Assembly: GCA_030762175.1 (NCBI GenBank)
Contig: CM060830.1
Coordinates: 49,345,001-49,409,000 of the forward strand
Origin: Metallyticus violacea
Taxonomy: Eukaryota > Arthropoda > Insecta > Mantodea > Metallyticidae
DNA: 64,000 nucleotides
Reading direction: 5' to 3'
Numbering within the stretch: the stretch's first letter is position 1; each line of letters begins with the position of its first letter. Shown here in pieces: positions 12,121 to 23,577 of this stretch. The notes under the pieces are model-generated. The model did not search any database, was not told the DNA's origin, and saw nothing but the letters and a program-made list of their open reading frames with translations. A program made the position numbers and the translations under genes.

Positions 12121-13244
12121 CCGAAGCTACAGTTGATGTCCTCACATATAATTTTGCCTCCCCTCTTTCTTAGAGAATTCGCCTTTTCTAACAAGACTGT
12201 GCCTAGCTCATGCAGCAATTATTTCAATGACATTTCATCACATTTTCATCCATTGTTACTGTAGTGGGCCGTTCACCACAGTTTTTATCCTTGAGGAAGT
12301 CCTTCCCTCGCTAAAAATCTGCAAACCATTGATAAATAGAGCATTGTTAAGGGTAAAGATCCCCAAATGCCGATACAATATTTCAAGACATAATTTCTCC
12401 TCTAAAGTTACTTTAAAGTTGTATTAAATTATAGTGCGGAAATGTACTTGCTTGAAATTCATCCTAGCGTCTGGCGCAGCAACACCCGCGTACACATATA
12501 CAAGTGTTGACACCATTGTTGGAGCGTGCTCAGACTTGCATATGTTGCTATTTAAACTTCATTCTAAAGCAAGGAAAATTAGTACTGACTTGTTATTGAT
12601 CTTTGTTGTCTATTCTCAAAACTTTCAGATGAATCTTCGTATCTCTAAACTGGTGGTGGTCTGATAAATGTTATGTTCTAATGAGTGGCCATGTCAACGC
12701 TCGCTTTCTCGGTTGGGAAAAACCAGATGAATTTGTGCAGAAACCATTACGTTAGGAGAAAGTGACAGTGTGGGTTGCTAAGCCTCCCTATGCATCTCTG
12801 TCCGTACTTCACTGAGGATGCACGTGGTAACGGCATTGAAGTCACATCAGAAGGGGAGCAAATTATTGACAGTTTTCAGAGCGGTTTATATTGTGTGCTG
12901 ATTTGCACAAGCAAGGCTTACAACAAGAGCTGCCACAATGGAATGGACATCCACTTCAGCTGAATTCCAGACACTCGGGTACTGAAATCTTGATTTGTCA
13001 TTGTGTAATGTGTTTCTATGGGGGATACTGAAAGAACAGTGCCTATATACATTCCTCTTAGTCTAGACGTACTTGGTGAAAACATGGAAACTTTTCTGCA
13101 CAGTGTAACATGGAAGCAGCGTGATGCTATAATATAGAATGATATACCATATGAAGCATGTCTTACACAATGGTGGAAAACACGGAAACACATAGTTGTA
13201 GGATATTTAATCGTTTTGTACAATATAGTATTTCGAATTTTAAG

Positions 13245-13278
<34 letters not shown>

Positions 13279-13481
13279 TATTTTACAAGTGTGGAAGTAC
13301 AAACGAAAATAGACACACAATTTACATCTAATTATCTTTCTTCGCAGTATACAAATCACCTCTTGAATACTGACAGCAAGCCGTTTATCTATATTGTCTG
13401 CTTACATATGTATTATTAACTATAAGTAGTAATATTAAACTTACTATTTCACTCATGTGACTTTATCGACCTATAAAATGA
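12121..13481. other. Unannotated spacer
   Basis: Several 60-100-codon frames occur on both strands (for example 12434-12664 plus, 12918-13223 minus). None has a recognisable domain. An (AT)n run lies at about 13247-13275. Confidence 0.4.
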
Positions 13482-13973
13482 AACAAAATTTTGAATTTTG
13501 ACCAATCACAGTCGGATTTGGAAGTGAAATTATCGAGAAAAGATTATCAAATCCGTTTTATCACGCACGTGCATTTGTCTTGTGGTCAGCGTAACCAATT
13601 CTATATCTCCACAATATAATTCCTCAACACGCATCACTGATCACTTTTGCTAGATGCTGTGGGAAGCTATTGATAGCAACAAAAGCATGGACAATCGACA
13701 ATCATACTGCAAAATGAAGGGCTCTTCAAAGTGTTTTGGTGATGTAATAACAAGGAATTCCAAGCTACAGAATACAAAGAAAAATAGAGACACTGTGTTA
13801 TCTTTTCTCCTCCCTCTCTCACTTGGTATTAGAAAATAGAACAGTAACAGTCCACTGCTTTCCATTTCAGTCTTACGGTTTCTGAATAGAATAGTTATTC
13901 ATAAGTATAGCAATTGTTAATTTTCTGTACGCGAATTTCAAATATATATATATATATCTCACTATACTTCTTG

Positions 13974-14265
13974 TTCTATTCAACCGCCACGGGTGGCCGA
14001 GGTCGTTAAGGCGCGGACTCATGAGCGAGAGGTCTGGGGATCGAATCCCATAAGGTCCTCCCTGACTGAGGTTTTTTCCAGGTTTTCCTCAGTCCTTATA
14101 AATTGCAAATGCCGGGGAGGTACCCTAAACTTAGGCCTGGAACTTTTCCTTCCTTAAAAATCCTTTCCCAATATATCATTTCATCTCATGTATCATCAGT
14201 GTCCACCGCCTGTGGTGCTTAAGTAGTATAAATGGGGTTAAACACCATTCATATTATTCTATTCA
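13974..14265 (+). mobile_element. SINE family S2 with target duplication
   Basis: The SINE body is 13983-14256 and is flanked by TTCTATTCA at 13974-13982 and 14257-14265. The tRNA head (GGGTGGCCGAGGTCGTTAAG, a Leu/Ser-type D-arm, and box B GGATCGAATCCC) is followed by CTGACTGAGGTTTTTTCCAG, the CGGGGAGGTACCCTAAACTT block and a 3' end reading GGGGTTAAACACCATTC. The insertion sits in repeat R1, so it is younger than R1. Confidence 0.9.
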
Positions 14266-14454
14266 TGAAATAGTCCTAAACCCGTATTTTTCTCTTCTCT
14301 ATTAGCATTACTGACAATCGACATTCTTCTGTCGTAAGATTGCTTGAAAAGGTTAAGTACAAATATACAATTATTACAATTTTGTAGCCAAGTTTAGAGA
14401 AATTATATTTTAATTCTTGTTTTATTCGTTAAACAGTCCTAATAAATATCACTC

Positions 14455-14520
14455 GAGGGTCTGAGCTTTCCAGATAAACTCTCAGTGCTTTCGTGAATTT
14501 ATCGGTAATCTCAGACCCTC
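14455..14520. repeat. Terminal hairpin of R1
   Basis: GAGGGTCTGAG and its complement CTCAGACCCTC bound a 66-bp segment, and inner AGATAAA/TTTATC bases extend the pairing. The same hairpin occurs at the same end of the second R1 copy (32586-32655). Confidence 0.85.
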
Positions 14521-14521
14521 T

Positions 14522-15542
14522 CGTTATATAATGAATAAGATTGAAAAAAAGTATTCAATAACAGGTTCATACAAACATTAATGTTTAGAATGCTTCTTTG
14601 AAAAGGCAGTAAAAATGAATATGAAAAAATATATAAAATTTTTTTAGGAAAAGTTCAAGCCATATATGTATTACGGTGGTTTGCCCTAACTTTGTTCGCG
14701 AATGAGTTTTTGTTCTTGAGGTACAGATATTACAATTTGTTATTTAGTCTTAGAGCTCATGAAATGTGTCTTATATTGTTGAAGAACTCTTATAAAAAAG
14801 GAATTTTTCTGATACTTGTACTTAAATTTTATACAGAATTTGTATTTAAATATCCTTTTAAAACAATTTCACGTCTAATAAGCGATGTTCATACAAAAGT
14901 ATGCAGTTTTAGTTCCCTCAGAGATATAATAAAATTATTAAAAAATATGTGATGAAAGAAAAACTTTTGAGTGCTGCAGCAACATCTCTGGTACGTTTTA
15001 AACTTTTTAGTAACAAAGAAAAGCTACACTTTTAGGACCAGAATGATCGTCAAAGGCTTGCTTCCTAACAAGGAGGCGTGTTCTAACTCTAATGACGAGG
15101 AACGCTGCACACGAATGAATCTCTCTAGAGTTTTCATTTACAAAATTCGCGATGAAAGGCGCTGGATGTTGAAGGACCGCAGCCTTTGTATCCCACAAGG
15201 TGTGACGCAAGGCATGACGTCAGCCATGTGTGTGTGTGAAGACAAGATGTTGACGGCTAAACATACCGATAAACACTTTTCATACACGCACGCACGTTCC
15301 AACTCGGAGGGTGTAACAGTTGCGTAACTTTTCCCAAGGTGAAGAGGAATCCTATTGATCGACTTCTCAAGAATTAACTCCGGTATTATCAAAGTCGTTC
15401 AAATGAAAACAAAATTGATATAGAACTTAAATTCAAGCAAATATGTTGATACAAACATTCGCTAACAGTTCTAGTTATTGCCATTTTGCTATATAATATA
15501 CCTGCTTGTTATAAGTACAATATATGTCAGGAAGGAAAAACT
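14522..15542. other. Unannotated spacer
   Basis: Overlapping frames between about 14971 and 15392 on both strands have somewhat higher GC than the surroundings. They show no domain or paired splice sites that I recognise. Confidence 0.4.
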
Positions 15543-15592
15543 GGAGCCCGCGGATCTTCGGCTTACCGTGCCGATGCTCTTACCGTCTCCAG
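15543..15592 (-). mobile_element. tRNA-like SINE head fragment
   Basis: On the minus strand this reads GGTAAGAGCATCGGCACGG, then TAAGCCGAAGATCCGCGGG. It resembles the fragments at 19040-19090 and 28903-28975 on the plus strand. It lacks the rest of the cloverleaf, so it is a SINE remnant, not a tRNA gene. Confidence 0.5.
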
Positions 15593-16028
15593 TTGTATAA
15601 AGTTTCTAACTGGAAATTACTTGTAATTGTATTTTAAAAAGTAACTAGAGATTAATCATCATTTCTGCTGCATAAAAATAACCTCAGACTATGTAACTTC
15701 CAATTTGCAATAACCGTTGAGCTAACATCGCGAATTAATAAGGAAATTCCTATTTAGAGCGAGTTGGTGTTCAACTGTTGATAAAATCAACTCAGTGGTC
15801 CCGCCTCCTAGACATATGTTTTTTTTTTTTTTTAATATGTCTTCAAACATGCATAAGGAAAACTCCATCACGCAGTTGCTTAAACTAAGCGAATTCTTTT
15901 AATAATAATAAATATAAAACCCAAATTAGGCTTTAATAATTCATGAAATTAGTTAAGTTATGGCATTACTGTGTGCTATGCAAAAATTAGAATTCTTGCA
16001 GCCTATAAATATTACAAAAGAGAAAATA

Positions 16029-16079
<51 letters not shown>

Positions 16080-16449
16080 GGAAATAATCGAAAACAGAAA
16101 AATAGTGAAATAGGTGAATGTAGATTTGATACCAAGGGCTCAGTTCATTTAAAAATGTTTAAAAACACCCACACCGTATAGCTTTATCAATCAGTGCTCA
16201 TATATTGCATTTAATTAATAGTATGCCATTCATTTTTGCGGTTTAATGTTGTTTGTTAGTACAAGGTTCCGAGTTACATCCTATATTTAAGATGTTCATG
16301 TGTTTCAATAAAACAAAAGCATGTTACTATTTAAAAAAAATTACTGTGTACTAGCAAATATATAAAATTAGCAAATAACAAATGAAAGTTATATAGATTT
16401 TCAGTGGTTTTGAAGTTTAATTTAAATATTATAGTAATTTGTTGTTATT
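15593..16449. other. Spacer with (ATT)n microsatellite
   Basis: An ATT repeat lies at about 16027-16079. A T run lies near 15819-15833. No gene is recognised. Confidence 0.6.
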
Positions 16450-16561
16450 TGTTTTATTTATGGATGCTCTTTAACATCTCAGGTCATCAGCATCCCATTC
16501 AATTCAGGGCGTGAAACGGCCGACAAATTTTGCTCAGAGGCCTCTTCTTTCAGGCTTGAGA
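16450..16561 (-). mobile_element. SINE family S1, 5'-truncated
   Basis: Only the 3' half of the element is present, from the tail (TTTATTTATGGATGCTCTTTAA) to GGCCTCTTCTTTCAGGCTTGAG. It is well conserved compared with the copy at 23591. Confidence 0.85.
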
Positions 16562-16799
16562 AATGTTATAGTTAAAACATGTAACACAAACGATTTCTGA
16601 AGGCTATCACAGAGCGCTCTTACATACAAATATAATTTTCACACACACATTAGATTAATATTTCACATTTGCTATCTTCATGAAGATGCTTTTGTTAAAT
16701 ATAAAATATATGCATCGTTATAAATACAATTTATTTGCAGAATTAATTTGTACTTTTATTTTAAAAGAATATAGAAAAAATTAAACGCAAGAGCTCTAA

Positions 16800-17690
16800 T
16801 TTCGGTTTTCAGGTATACCCCTAATTTTCAGAAATTGATTTTCTTATTTTATTTAAATGGTATATTTCGAATGTTGTTGTGAAGAAACAAATATAAATGC
16901 TGCTAAAACGATTTTCAAATTTTGAGTTACAAGTAAACCCCCATTCCTAATGGCTCGGTTTCCCTGATTTTCAGAAACTATACACTTTATTTTATTTAAA
17001 TTATATATACGGAGTTTCATTCTGAAAAAGAAAGCATTAATATTAGAGCGATGTTTAAATGTTGGGTTTCATGTTACCCACCCTTCTAATAGTTTGATTT
17101 CACTGATTTTCAGAAACTTTTTTATTTTATTTCAATGGCTTATACCGAGCTTCCTTTAAAAACATTTAAAAGTGCGGCCTCTAGAGCGATTTTTAAATTT
17201 CGTTTTAACTCCCACTCGTTCTTCGGGTACATTTCCACTCCTATTATCTCGATTGCCCTGATTTTCGGAAACTAATTTTAACAATTTATTTTAAAGAAGT
17301 CTACAGAGTTTCATTGAGATTAAGAAAAAATTGCGGCCGTTAGAGCGATTTTTTAATTTGTTAAAAAGTTTCGCTTTAGATTAAACCCTACCCCAATAGT
17401 TAAATTTTGCTGGTTAACGAGTTCGACAAATCGTTTGTTAATTGATGGTCATATGCCGAGTTTCGTTGAGAAAAATAAAAAGTGCGACCGCTAGAGCGTT
17501 AAGTCACACACACCCACGTGTAGAGAGATAGAGCGAGTGACATTTTACAATATTTTTGTATTTTCGGTGCCTAGTAGGTAAGATCGATTGAGGTTTGAAA
17601 AGATTATTCAAAACGAATTCTATTAGTACAATCACAATAGCTTACATTCCTTCGAAATTTGCTAAAAGACAAAGCTAGCAAATTTTACCA
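16800..17690 (+). repeat. Dispersed repeat R2, copy 1, with about 140-bp internal units
   Basis: A motif close to GATTTTCAGAAACT recurs near 16824, 16966, 17105 and 17260, giving spacings of about 140, 139 and 155 bp. Each unit also carries ATATACCGAGTTTCATT-like and GCGGCC.CTAGAGCGATT-like blocks. The last unit is followed by a unique end (CTGGTTAACGA.TTCGA..AA, GTTAATTG, then CATTCCTT). The same end and one and a half units are found at 21925-22345. No conserved frame is visible. Confidence 0.8.
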
Positions 17691-17695
17691 ACCAT

Positions 17696-17698
<3 letters not shown>

Positions 17699-17762
<64 letters not shown>

Positions 17763-18032
17763 GATGCTCTTTAACGTCTCAGGTCATCAGCGTCCCATTC
17801 AATTCAGGGCGTGAAACGGCCGACAAATTTGCTCAGAGGCCTCTTCTTTCAGGCTTGAGGTTCTTTTTCGTGCCGTAAATGTACGACACGGGACCTATGA
17901 CTTTACTTCTCTTCCGAAGGAAGCCATACTTAGGATTTTTACTCCCGTAAAAATCCATCGATCCTGGTTTGAACCCGCAACCTTGGGTTTAGAAGGCAAG
18001 TATGGTTACCACTACACCACCAGGACCGACAT
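17699..18032 (-). mobile_element. SINE family S1, full length, 61-nt poly-T end
   Basis: T runs unbroken from 17699 to 17759, which is the poly-A tail seen from the other strand. The S1 body follows in full up to the tRNA head, whose complement reads GGTCCTGGTGGTGTAGTGG near 18010-18030. The very long pure tail and low body divergence mark it as one of the youngest S1 insertions here. Confidence 0.92.
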
Positions 18033-18040
18033 GGGAGGGA

Positions 18041-18042
<2 letters not shown>

Positions 18043-18082
<40 letters not shown>
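18043..18082. repeat. (ATT)n microsatellite
   Basis: About 13 triplets directly flank the tRNA end of the S1 copy at 17699-18032. Confidence 0.9.
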
Positions 18083-18083
<1 letters not shown>

Positions 18084-18174
18084 GATCTTGTGCTAATATA
18101 TCAGGAAATAATTTAAATAAATAACAGATTCGAGCTCAAACAAGGATAAAGAACATACTTGGGGGGAAATTGCC

Positions 18175-18500
18175 AAGGAATATAATTCTATTATTAATCC
18201 TTGTGCATTGTTACCCCTAGGCGATACAATGGGTATGTGTGTGCAGTCTATAGCAACTAAAACACCGTTCCTTTCTCCACTTTGAATATATCTCCAATAA
18301 CTATTTGGAAGGTCTTTGTCGCATGGAACCTTAAAGTTAATAGCATCATGAACATCGAATTCAAAGCATGATGTCGCTTAGTTTGTGATTGTAATCGGGG
18401 ACGCAACATCTGTTCCAGTTCTTCGACATCTTTTGATAAGCGAAATCGCACTTTGAATTGTTTATCGTTCAGTTCTGGGAACGAATTATTTCTCTCGTGA
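18175..18500 (-). pseudogene. PIF/Harbinger (HARBI1-like) transposase fragment
   Basis: Read on the minus strand, a frame from about 18500 contains ELNDKQFKVRFRLSKDVEEL and then LTLRFHATKTFQIVIGD with VEKGTV. These match the N-terminal helical region of HARBI1-family nucleases. Next, in a shifted frame, comes VAIDCTHIPIVSPRGNNA (about 18254-18200), which is the segment around the first catalytic Asp (IDCTHI). In intact members several tens of residues separate GTV from IDCTHI; here they are almost adjacent. The copy therefore has an internal deletion with a stop at the junction and ends soon after the first Asp. It is a dead PIF/Harbinger remnant. Confidence 0.8.
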
Positions 18501-19034
18501 AGTGAAATTCGTCGTCGAATGAGATGTCAGAATAATCAGATATGTGTACAATATTCCGCTTGTAAGGTTAGCCAAACATAACCTATAATTGAACGCGACT
18601 CTGTTGTTATTATGCGAAAATGAAAAATGAAACATCGAAGGAGCTTTACCTACATGAAATTAAAATAACGTGTCACACCATTTTATTCATAATTGAAGTT
18701 ATTATGCTACTGTACTCTGCAGGTTTTTTTTCCTCCTCCAATTACTAAACTTCTAGTTAGTACTTTAACTTGTGAAGTTTTGCGAGTTATATTTAATTTG
18801 AGGTTAAGATGAAATAATTTTAGATTAATGTTTATACAACCAAAATGTTCAAGTTAAGTATTACTGGTTAATTTTATATCCTAAACTCAAGTTAACTGTT
18901 TATACAACTGGTCCTAAAGATGGGTGCCAAACTTACAACTAATCTTTGTGCGCAGTCTAGAATCTAGAGTCTAAAATCAGAGTCAAATAATAAAAACTCG
19001 AGGTTATGGTCGAGATTTGAACTGTGGTCGAACT

Positions 19035-19090
19035 TGGCACAGTAGTTTAGATGATGGTACGGTAAACCGTGGTTCGAGTCCCGGCCGTGA
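19035..19090 (+). mobile_element. tRNA-like SINE head fragment
   Basis: GGCACAGTAGTTTAGATGAT is followed by GGTACGGTAAACCGTGG and TTCGAGTCCCGGCC (box B-like). It belongs with the fragments at 15543 and 28903. It is not a full cloverleaf. Confidence 0.5.
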
Positions 19091-19126
19091 TGTTGGACGT
19101 TAGCCTAACAAACGGTTTAAATTTAG

Positions 19127-19372
19127 TTTTATTTTATTTAAGGACGCAATATAACATCTTTGGTCATTAGTGTTCAATTCTGTTCAGGGAGTGAAACGAC
19201 CGATAAATTTTGCTCAAAGGCCTCTTCTTTAAGGGAGGTTCTTCTATAACATGGTCTAAAGGCTTTACTCCCATTTAAGATGTTTATGCCTAAAAATTCC
19301 ATCGACTCTGACCGGATTTTAACCCGAAACCTCGAGTGTACGAGGCATGCATGATTACTAGCAGACGACCAG
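19127..19372 (-). mobile_element. SINE family S1, old copy
   Basis: The copy is complete in outline but heavily diverged. The tail TTATTTAAGGACGCAATATAA, the body block AGTGAAACGACCGATAAATTTTGC-like (shortened here), and a decayed head with ACCGGATTTTAACCCG where the S1 box B should be are all recognisable. Confidence 0.8.
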
Positions 19373-19591
19373 AGCATATGATTTGTGTTAAGAATGAAGG
19401 GAGAAAAAAAAATTGCATTTCAAGGCACATGTTCTTGTCGTTCACAATTAAGCACTTTGATGGGGTTTGTAAACAGTTAGAACCATCTGTCATCTATCAC
19501 AGTTGCCTAGGAGTGCAGAAGTTTCACAATATTCATGTCAGGACTGCAGACACTAACAACAATTTAGCATTAATGCTTAAGCTGGTATAAT

Positions 19592-19680
19592 ATTACGGAA
19601 GCAGAGCTGTTGCGAATGAATGCAAAGTTTATTAAAAGTTATAAGAAACGTGAGACCCCAGACACCACTTTGAACATCTC
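19592..19680 (+). repeat. Exon-like segment shared with 54493-54580
   Basis: The frame reading EAELLRMNAKFIK parallels EAELLRVNANFIK at about 54498-54540. The similarity extends about 85 bp at roughly three quarters identity by eye, including GACACCACTTT against GACAACACCATTACTTT. A poly-A run follows here (about 19685). I do not recognise the protein. It may be a retrocopied exon or a repeat shared by both places. Confidence 0.4.
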
Positions 19681-19689
19681 CTTGAAAAA

Positions 19690-21186
19690 AAAAAAATCTT
19701 ATTGTTGCTTGTAATAAGGAAAAGTAAGCTGAAGTGCTTTAATTGTGTGATAAATAAATTATTAAATATCTTAAATACCTATTTCCATTAATAATCAGTG
19801 ATATTAGTTTCTGTTTTCATTTTTAATAAATACCTGTTTGCAGTATTTTAAGTGCCTTTTTTTAACCGAAATAAATAACTGAGCTCGCGGGCTTTGGTGA
19901 TGAAACACGATCCTATTTACGTGGTGATGTTTCGATGTAAAATAACAGGTATTGCAGTACAGAAAACCCTGATTATATGCACGAAACCTCCTTGCATCAC
20001 GATAAGATCGCTATATGATGCATACAAAGTAAAGAAAACGAACCTTTTTGTGAGAATACCATAAATTCAGAAAGATACAGGAATAACAGTGACAGTGCAA
20101 CTTTTATTAATGGGGGAAGAATAACTGATTGATGTGGGTATTTCCAGCAACGTCTCCTGTCATAAGATAGATGTAATTGTAATTGTAATTGCGAGAATTT
20201 GAACCAGTCCGGCGGAAATTTGTAGAGCTGCTGTGTGCACGCTTTGAAAGAGTGGGCGACAGAGCCACGGCCCCGCGCTTCTTACGTTCAGCTGCGGACG
20301 TAAACCAAAAATAAATCTTTGTGCATTGCTAATTACAAAGCAAATATTTCAAGTGTCAGTAATTATTCACTTTACGAACTACCTTAAGCCCATGGTTCTT
20401 CAACAAAACAATATAATCATTTCAATTATCAAACTCCATAATAGCATATTTTCGAATTTTAGGAAACTTCCGTTGTATATTTATTTCCTTTCGTATTTTA
20501 ATGTAATTCTACACTTAGTTTAATATTTTTAATATTTAGATATACTAATAAATTTTATCACTTTATTACTTTCAGTCTTATCAAATAAAGTCTTGTAAGG
20601 TCAATTGCTAAACTGATTATAAAACACTTCCATAAATACTAATCAATACAATAAATTTATAATACCTTAATGTGATGCTATACTTTTTTTTTCCCCCTCC
20701 TCTCCTGCAAAACTTTTTGGGTATTACGAAGTTTGCTAGTCAGACTGATTAATAATATTCTTACGGTAGCACATCTAAAACATAAAAAGTATGCGGTACA
20801 GAAAGTAGTCTTTGAACAGTATTTTAATAAAAGGATAATGTTTTTGTAATGTAAAATTTAGGTGAAATAGAGTTGATTGTATGAAGATGAAAGCGAGGAG
20901 AAAAAAGAAGGGAAAATCCATACATTACAAATAAACACAAAGTACTAGATATGCGTACAGAAGGAAAAACAAAAAATTATGATATAAGAAATAAAAATTA
21001 AAAGTACGTCGCGCAGTAACTGCGTAAACTAAGCGAATTCCTCAGCAAGTTCAATTTGTGAAGGTGGTTACAGAGCGCTAGAGCAGAGAATGTAGTAAAA
21101 AATAAGTCACGTTAACGTATTTAATAAAATAATAATATCCAGATTTTAAGTACATGCTTTACGCGTATCATTCTTGTTTTATTTAC
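19690..21186. other. AT-rich spacer
   Basis: I see no SINE, transposase or exon. A short (TGTAAT)n-like run is at about 20170-20190. The frame at 20326-20523 has background composition. Confidence 0.45.
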
Positions 21187-21465
21187 GTGTTATACCTCCT
21201 TGGTCTAGTGGTTAGCGTTGTTGACTACAGGGAGGTCTGGAACGGGTTCCACTCAGCCTCGTGAGGACAATTGGGAAGCTGCCTGATGGAGAGGTGGCGA
21301 TTTCCGATTTAGTAAGCCGCGATATAGCGACCGGCGGGACGCGGTGAACTGATCCCATGCCCCCCCCCCTCCCTCCGTGCACTCTATCAGTGAAATCATG
21401 ATGGAGGTAGAAGACGCAGTGATCATCGTGGTAAAGCTCAGGCCCACGTGGGGCTGTAAAAATGC
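21187..21465 (+). mobile_element. SINE family S3
   Basis: The head CTCCTTGGTCTAGTGGTTAG is intact at box A. Part of the box B side appears to be deleted: GGGAGGTCT runs directly into GGAACGGGTT. The body then follows the 11724 copy (CAGCCTCGTGAGGACAATTG, GGGAAGCTGCCTGA, ACCGGCGGGACGC). A C-rich run at about 21360-21370 interrupts it. Confidence 0.75.
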
Positions 21466-21620
21466 TTCACAGAAAGAGTTATATTGTTAGCCTAACGTTT
21501 TCAATTGCTGTATAAAACTAAACAGGAATGTGATTAACATATAAACTAATTGTTTATTTTAGGCGCACGATTGTTTGTTTTTTTGTCTTCCGAAACCATT
21601 GCCTGCATTCATTGTACACA

Positions 21621-21812
21621 CTAAGGTTGAGAGAGTATATATATAGCCACTTTAAGATTTTTACGTCGTATCACTTCGTATCGTTCCAGCATTCCCTGGA
21701 ATTCGGCTTTTTCCGCTGCTGTTCGGTACTGAAGCCGCAGGTCGACTAAGGATAAGTCCGAGTATTCGTCCATGCGCATGCGCAGCATACTATTCCCCCC
21801 ACACTCTTTCAC
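21621..21812 (-). repeat. Fragment carrying the TIR-element end motif
   Basis: The minus-strand frame looks protein-like (acidic, Leu-rich, 63 codons). However, its middle (about 21696-21740) is a copy of the shared end motif of the TIR elements (CCGAACAGCAGCGGAAAAAG, then CCGAA). I therefore read it as a repeat fragment first. A coding exon overlapping it cannot be excluded, but no acceptor/donor pair supports one. Confidence 0.45.
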
Positions 21813-21924
21813 ATGACACCAACGAATTTATCGCTTGGCGGGAATACCCATTTGTTAATGTTAACAGTAACAAACCCACCCCTTATGCCACATCCCCCCC
21901 TGGCCACCTTAATCGACGTCCTCA

Positions 21925-22345
21925 GTGGTTACAAAATTTCGGTTTTGAAATATCCAAACACTCCTAATAGTCTAATTTCCCTTATTTTAAGAAACTGTTT
22001 TTCTTTTTTTATTTGAATAGTATATACCGAGTTTCATTGTGAAAAAAAGATTTCAGCCTCTAGAGGGATTTTTAAATTTTTGCTTTAGGTTAAACCCCAT
22101 CGCCAATTATTAAATTTTTCTGGTTAACGAACTCGATGAATCCAATTTGTTAATTGCCGAGATTTCATTGAGAAAAAACAACAATTGCGGCCACTAGACC
22201 GTTAACACACGTATGTATATTTTCATTGTCATTTTTGTTGCCTAGAAAGTAACATCGATGGAGATTAAAAGAAATTTTAAAAATATTTTTCATGTGTACA
22301 ACTGCAATAGCTTCATTCCTTTGCAATTCCCTAAAAAGAAGTAAA
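21925..22345 (+). repeat. Dispersed repeat R2, copy 2
   Basis: Homologous to the 3' part of R2 copy 1. Shared blocks are ATATACCGAGTTTCATTGTG, CTCTAGAG.GATTTTTAAATT, CTGGTTAACGAACTCGA, GCGGCC.CTAGA.CGTTAA and ACTGCAATAGCTTCATTCCT. It has one full internal unit instead of about four. Confidence 0.8.
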
Positions 22346-23577
22346 TTTATATGCAGGCGGTGTAAGAAAGCATTCATTCGGTAACACAGGAAAAAAGCTT
22401 TATGGAAACAATATATCATGACTGATTTGTTTATATCTGATTCGTGCCATATCACTCTTTTATGGTGTATCGTTTGGAAACAATTTTGTCACGCCTGTCA
22501 GGGAGCACTTTCACTGCTGGAAGCTCTTTCTTTCCGCAAACAAAAGACATTCCCATACGCTTATTATACGTATTGACATTTCAAATAATGCTACCAAACA
22601 TTAAATTTATCTTCCACGCAACATTAAGTCTTTGCAGGTTGATAATGCCAGCAAGTAGTACTCAAATAAACAAGAATATGCTAAATACGCAGTTTGCAGA
22701 GCAATATAGCAATATATGGTCCATATATTCAACTATCTTCATTTAAAAACAGCTACGGCGGACAAATTGCAAGCCATTATCACGGATCATAAAACCACCA
22801 TAACCTAACCTGGTCATGAACGGTACATTCTTGTCGGTGCTACCACCTTTCGCGGGTGTCTCGAATCTCGACGGCATTTATGACCTACTTTTTGATTGTA
22901 TGAATTATCTGTTTCAAAGGAAAAGTTTGATCTGTAACTATATATTTTTGTGTTTCATATAAACAGTTAAAACAGCTTCAGTTTCAGTATTCTTGCTAAA
23001 AATCTGCCGACCAAAGAGTTTAGAGGTGATGTGATATTGCTATATTGATTCACATTCCTGTGCAGTATAACAAACTGCGTTAACCATGATTTCCTTACGT
23101 CTTGGTGTTCGATTCCTTTGAGCATCATTTTCATTTAAATATGTTGTTCACCAATCTTTGAGAAAATCAACTCTTATCATTATATGCATGTAAAAAATGT
23201 GTACCAACAGTTCTAAATTTATATAGAACATATTTTAAAAATAAAATAGTGTCACAACAAAAATTTACAACATTTTAGAAATGTAGGGGTAAAAACGAGT
23301 TCCAAATAACAAAACCTAGATTTTAGTGAGTTTTTAACTTTAAAATTCACTTTACCAATACACATATATACATTATATTGTTATTTAAAAGACAGATGAA
23401 AAGTTTACACTGTTGATATTGGATTAAAAAGTCATTTTATTGATAACAAAACATTTTTGGAAAAAAAAACTATGAGAGCTATTATTATTGCGATGTTCAT
23501 TGCTATCCGATGCTTCAAGAATGTAAATAGGCATTCATTTGTTTGGAAAATTTCATTTAAATCAGTCATGTTACATA
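22346..23577. other. Unannotated spacer
   Basis: Frames at 22165-22455 (minus) and 22444-22746 (plus) carry no recognised motif. The rest is AT-rich without recognised repeats. Confidence 0.4.

Larger units (their letters stand above)
13482..14521 (+). repeat. Dispersed repeat R1, copy 1 (with SINE inside)
   Basis: This is about 0.75 kb of sequence homologous to 31955-32655. The shared landmarks are in the same order: AAATTTTGAATTTTGACCAA with TCACAGTCGGATT, ACGTGCATTTGTCTTGTGGTC, GAGCTATTGATAGCAAC-like, TCAGTCTTACGGTTTCTGAA, GCGAATTTCAAATATATATA, AAGATTGCTTGAAAAG and AATAAATATCACTCGAGGGT. Both copies end in an inverted repeat (14455-14520 here). An S2 SINE (13983-14256) interrupts this copy. 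There is no intact frame. It could be a non-autonomous transposon, but no class can be assigned from the sequence alone. Confidence 0.8.
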
